Positions 6,620 through 7,907 of a stretch of DNA of 7,907 nucleotides are shown here, in pieces. The position numbers and the translations under genes were made by a program. Below the pieces are notes generated by a model that had not been told where the DNA came from, did not search any database, and saw nothing but the letters and a program-made list of their open reading frames with translations. The number at the start of each line of letters is the position of its first letter. Position 1 is the first letter of the stretch. Where the stretch lies: the NCBI GenBank assembly GCA_963624975.1, contig CAVFRF010000054.1, forward strand, positions 1 through 7,907. Reading direction: 5' to 3'. The DNA comes from CAVLCC01 sp963624975 (GTDB lineage: Bacteria > Actinomycetota > Coriobacteriia > Coriobacteriales > CADBOM01).

Positions 6620-7907
6620 ATGGGCAATCAGAGAGACATAGAGAACGGCCGCGAGCCGCACGGCGAAGAGGCACAGACAGGCTACGTGGGAACGCACGCG
6701 CACGGCAGACGAAACGCCCCCGCGAACAAACCAGCAACCCGCGCAGCAGCGGCCGCAACAGGCTCTACCATAGCTGCGAGCACATGCTCCGCAGCAGATC
6801 CAGCCCGCACCTCCGCGACTGCCAGCACCTCCAGCCGCGCGCATGCCGCCGCGTCCACGCGCACCAAGGCGGCATCCTCGCTGGCGCGGGCCGTCGCGCT
6901 CTTCTTCGGGCTGTTCTCGATTGCGAATTCGATAGGCGCGGTCACGGGGCACGCCGCAACCCAGGCGGCTTGGTGGATCGACTTCAAGCTGCAGTTCATC
7001 CCGGAGCCGGCATGCAGCACCGCGATAGTAGTTCTGCAGCTCTTATGCGGAATCGCCCTCGTGGCGTGGGGCACGCGCCCCGAGCAGGTCCGGAACGCGA
7101 AGTTCGCCGCTGCCGCATCCGCCGTGCTCGCGCTGTTAGCCCTCAAAGATGCCTTCGTGTACTGGAGCCTGCTAGCACAGGGCACCCTCTACCGCGCCCT
7201 GCCGGTGCCGCTCTCGGCCGTTATAGCCGCATGCATGCTGCTGGTGCTGGCATCGTGCCTGCGCTCGCTCAAGAGATGCAGCTCCACCAGCACCGCCACG
7301 CCCAGCTCCACCAGCACTGCCGCGCCCCGCAGCTGCCGCAAGCTCGCCGCGACCATCATCTGGCTCGTCGTGCTCGCGATGGTGTTCCCGGTGGCGCAAA
7401 CGGTGTTCTTCGGCTCCACCGACTACCGCCAGCATGCCGACGTGGCGGTGTCGTTCGGCGCGAAGGTGCGCTCGGACGGCAGCCTGTCGCTCACCTTGCA
7501 GGAACGCGTGAAGTCGGCAGCCCAGCTCTACCTCGACGGTTACGTGGACTACGTGCTGGTAAGCGGAGGCAAAGGCGCCGACGAGCCAATCAACGAGGCT
7601 TACGCCATGCGCGACTACGCCATCTCGCTGGGAGTGCCCGAGAGCGCGATCATCGTGGACACCGAAGGCGACACCACAGAAGACACGGTGGAGAACTCGA
7701 TCCGCATATGCGAAGAGCGCGGCCTTGCGACCATCTTGGCCGACAGCAGCTTCTACCACATGCCCCGCATCAAGATGATGTACACCGCCAACGACGTAAA
7801 CGTGCGCACGGTGCCGGCGCCGGGAAGCTTCACATGGGGTTCGACCAAGGCGGTGCTGCGCGAGATCCCCGCCTGGTGGTTCTACTGGGCCAAGTACTGC
7901 CTCATAT
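6620..7907 (+). CDS. Membrane protein with C-terminal DUF218 (YdcF/SanA-like) domain, partial at the 3' end
   Basis: The frame is open for 429 codons and leaves the window without a stop. The ATG has GGGAGAAGGG ending 5 bases upstream. Residues 1-85 are Ala/Thr/Ser-rich with scattered Arg and His and are probably disordered. Five membrane helices follow at about 88-107, 132-151, 162-186, 192-214 and 241-263. Short Arg/Lys-rich loops (152-161 and 215-240) mark the cytoplasmic side and place the C-terminal domain outside. From residue 274 the DUF218 fold is clear: DVAVSFGAKV, Arg296, VSGG (314-317), NEAYAMRDYAISLGVP with Glu326, then TTEDTVENS, and YHMPR with His380 and Arg383. DUF218 proteins such as SanA and YdcF are linked to envelope integrity and vancomycin exclusion, with unclear biochemistry. 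REIPAWWFYWAKY at the edge resembles the family's end, so only a few residues are probably missing. Two TTA codons (142 and 173) and several ATA and AGA codons stand out against the GC-rich usage of its neighbours. Confidence 0.88.
   Translation, partial: MGNQRDIENGREPHGEEAQTGYVGTHAHGRRNAPANKPATRAAAAATGSTIAASTCSAADPARTSATASTSSRAHAAASTRTKAASSLARAVALFFGLFSIANSIGAVTGHAATQAAWWIDFKLQFIPEPACSTAIVVLQLLCGIALVAWGTRPEQVRNAKFAAAASAVLALLALKDAFVYWSLLAQGTLYRALPVPLSAVIAACMLLVLASCLRSLKRCSSTSTATPSSTSTAAPRSCRKLAATIIWLVVLAMVFPVAQTVFFGSTDYRQHADVAVSFGAKVRSDGSLSLTLQERVKSAAQLYLDGYVDYVLVSGGKGADEPINEAYAMRDYAISLGVPESAIIVDTEGDTTEDTVENSIRICEERGLATILADSSFYHMPRIKMMYTANDVNVRTVPAPGSFTWGSTKAVLREIPAWWFYWAKYCLI
7279..7326 (+). 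repeat. 24-base tandem duplication within the DUF218 gene
   Basis: Two adjacent 24-base copies (7279-7302 and 7303-7326) differ at two positions. They encode SSTSTATP followed by SSTSTAAP (about residues 221-236), in the predicted cytoplasmic loop between membrane helices 4 and 5. The length keeps the reading frame, so copy number could vary without breaking the gene. Confidence 0.85.

Noticed and set aside
7172..7759. Open frame of 195 codons on the minus strand over the DUF218 gene
   Set aside because: Antisense shadow; the plus-strand frame has membrane helices and intact DUF218 motifs.

Overview
The window is GC-rich chromosomal DNA, densely coding, with strong G/C bias at third codon positions. 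Gene content and order (comEA, comEC, holA in a row) fit an actinobacterium. Protein style and codon use look most like the class Coriobacteriia (Eggerthella/Olsenella relatives), but that is an inference without any database search. I see no insertion sequence, phage gene, CRISPR array, tRNA or rRNA.

Five genes lie on the minus strand, read from right to left: comEA (5781-6428), comEC (3268-5721), holA (2176-3189), purB (757-2100) and a small unrecognised membrane protein with a Pro/Ala/Gln-rich tail (15-710). The gaps between them are 46 to 78 bases and none holds a convincing terminator, so they may form one transcription unit starting upstream of comEA. ComEA and ComEC are the DNA receptor and the membrane channel for uptake of transforming DNA. 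HolA is the delta subunit of the replicative clamp loader, and PurB is adenylosuccinate lyase of purine synthesis. comEC-holA linkage is common in bacteria and need not mean a shared function.

On the plus strand a divergent gene starts at 6620 and runs off the right edge. It encodes a multi-spanning membrane protein with a C-terminal DUF218 (YdcF/SanA-like) domain predicted to lie outside the membrane, and long low-complexity Ala/Ser/Thr stretches.

The 191-base divergent intergenic region (6429-6619) is the most interesting non-coding stretch. It is locally AT-rich and holds five head-to-tail 11-base units (6498-6552), each starting with TTC. This layout resembles the direct-repeat operators of OmpR/PhoB-family response regulators, and it sits where it could control comEA and the DUF218 gene together. 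No clearly new multi-gene system is visible; the repeat array and the composite DUF218 protein are the best leads.
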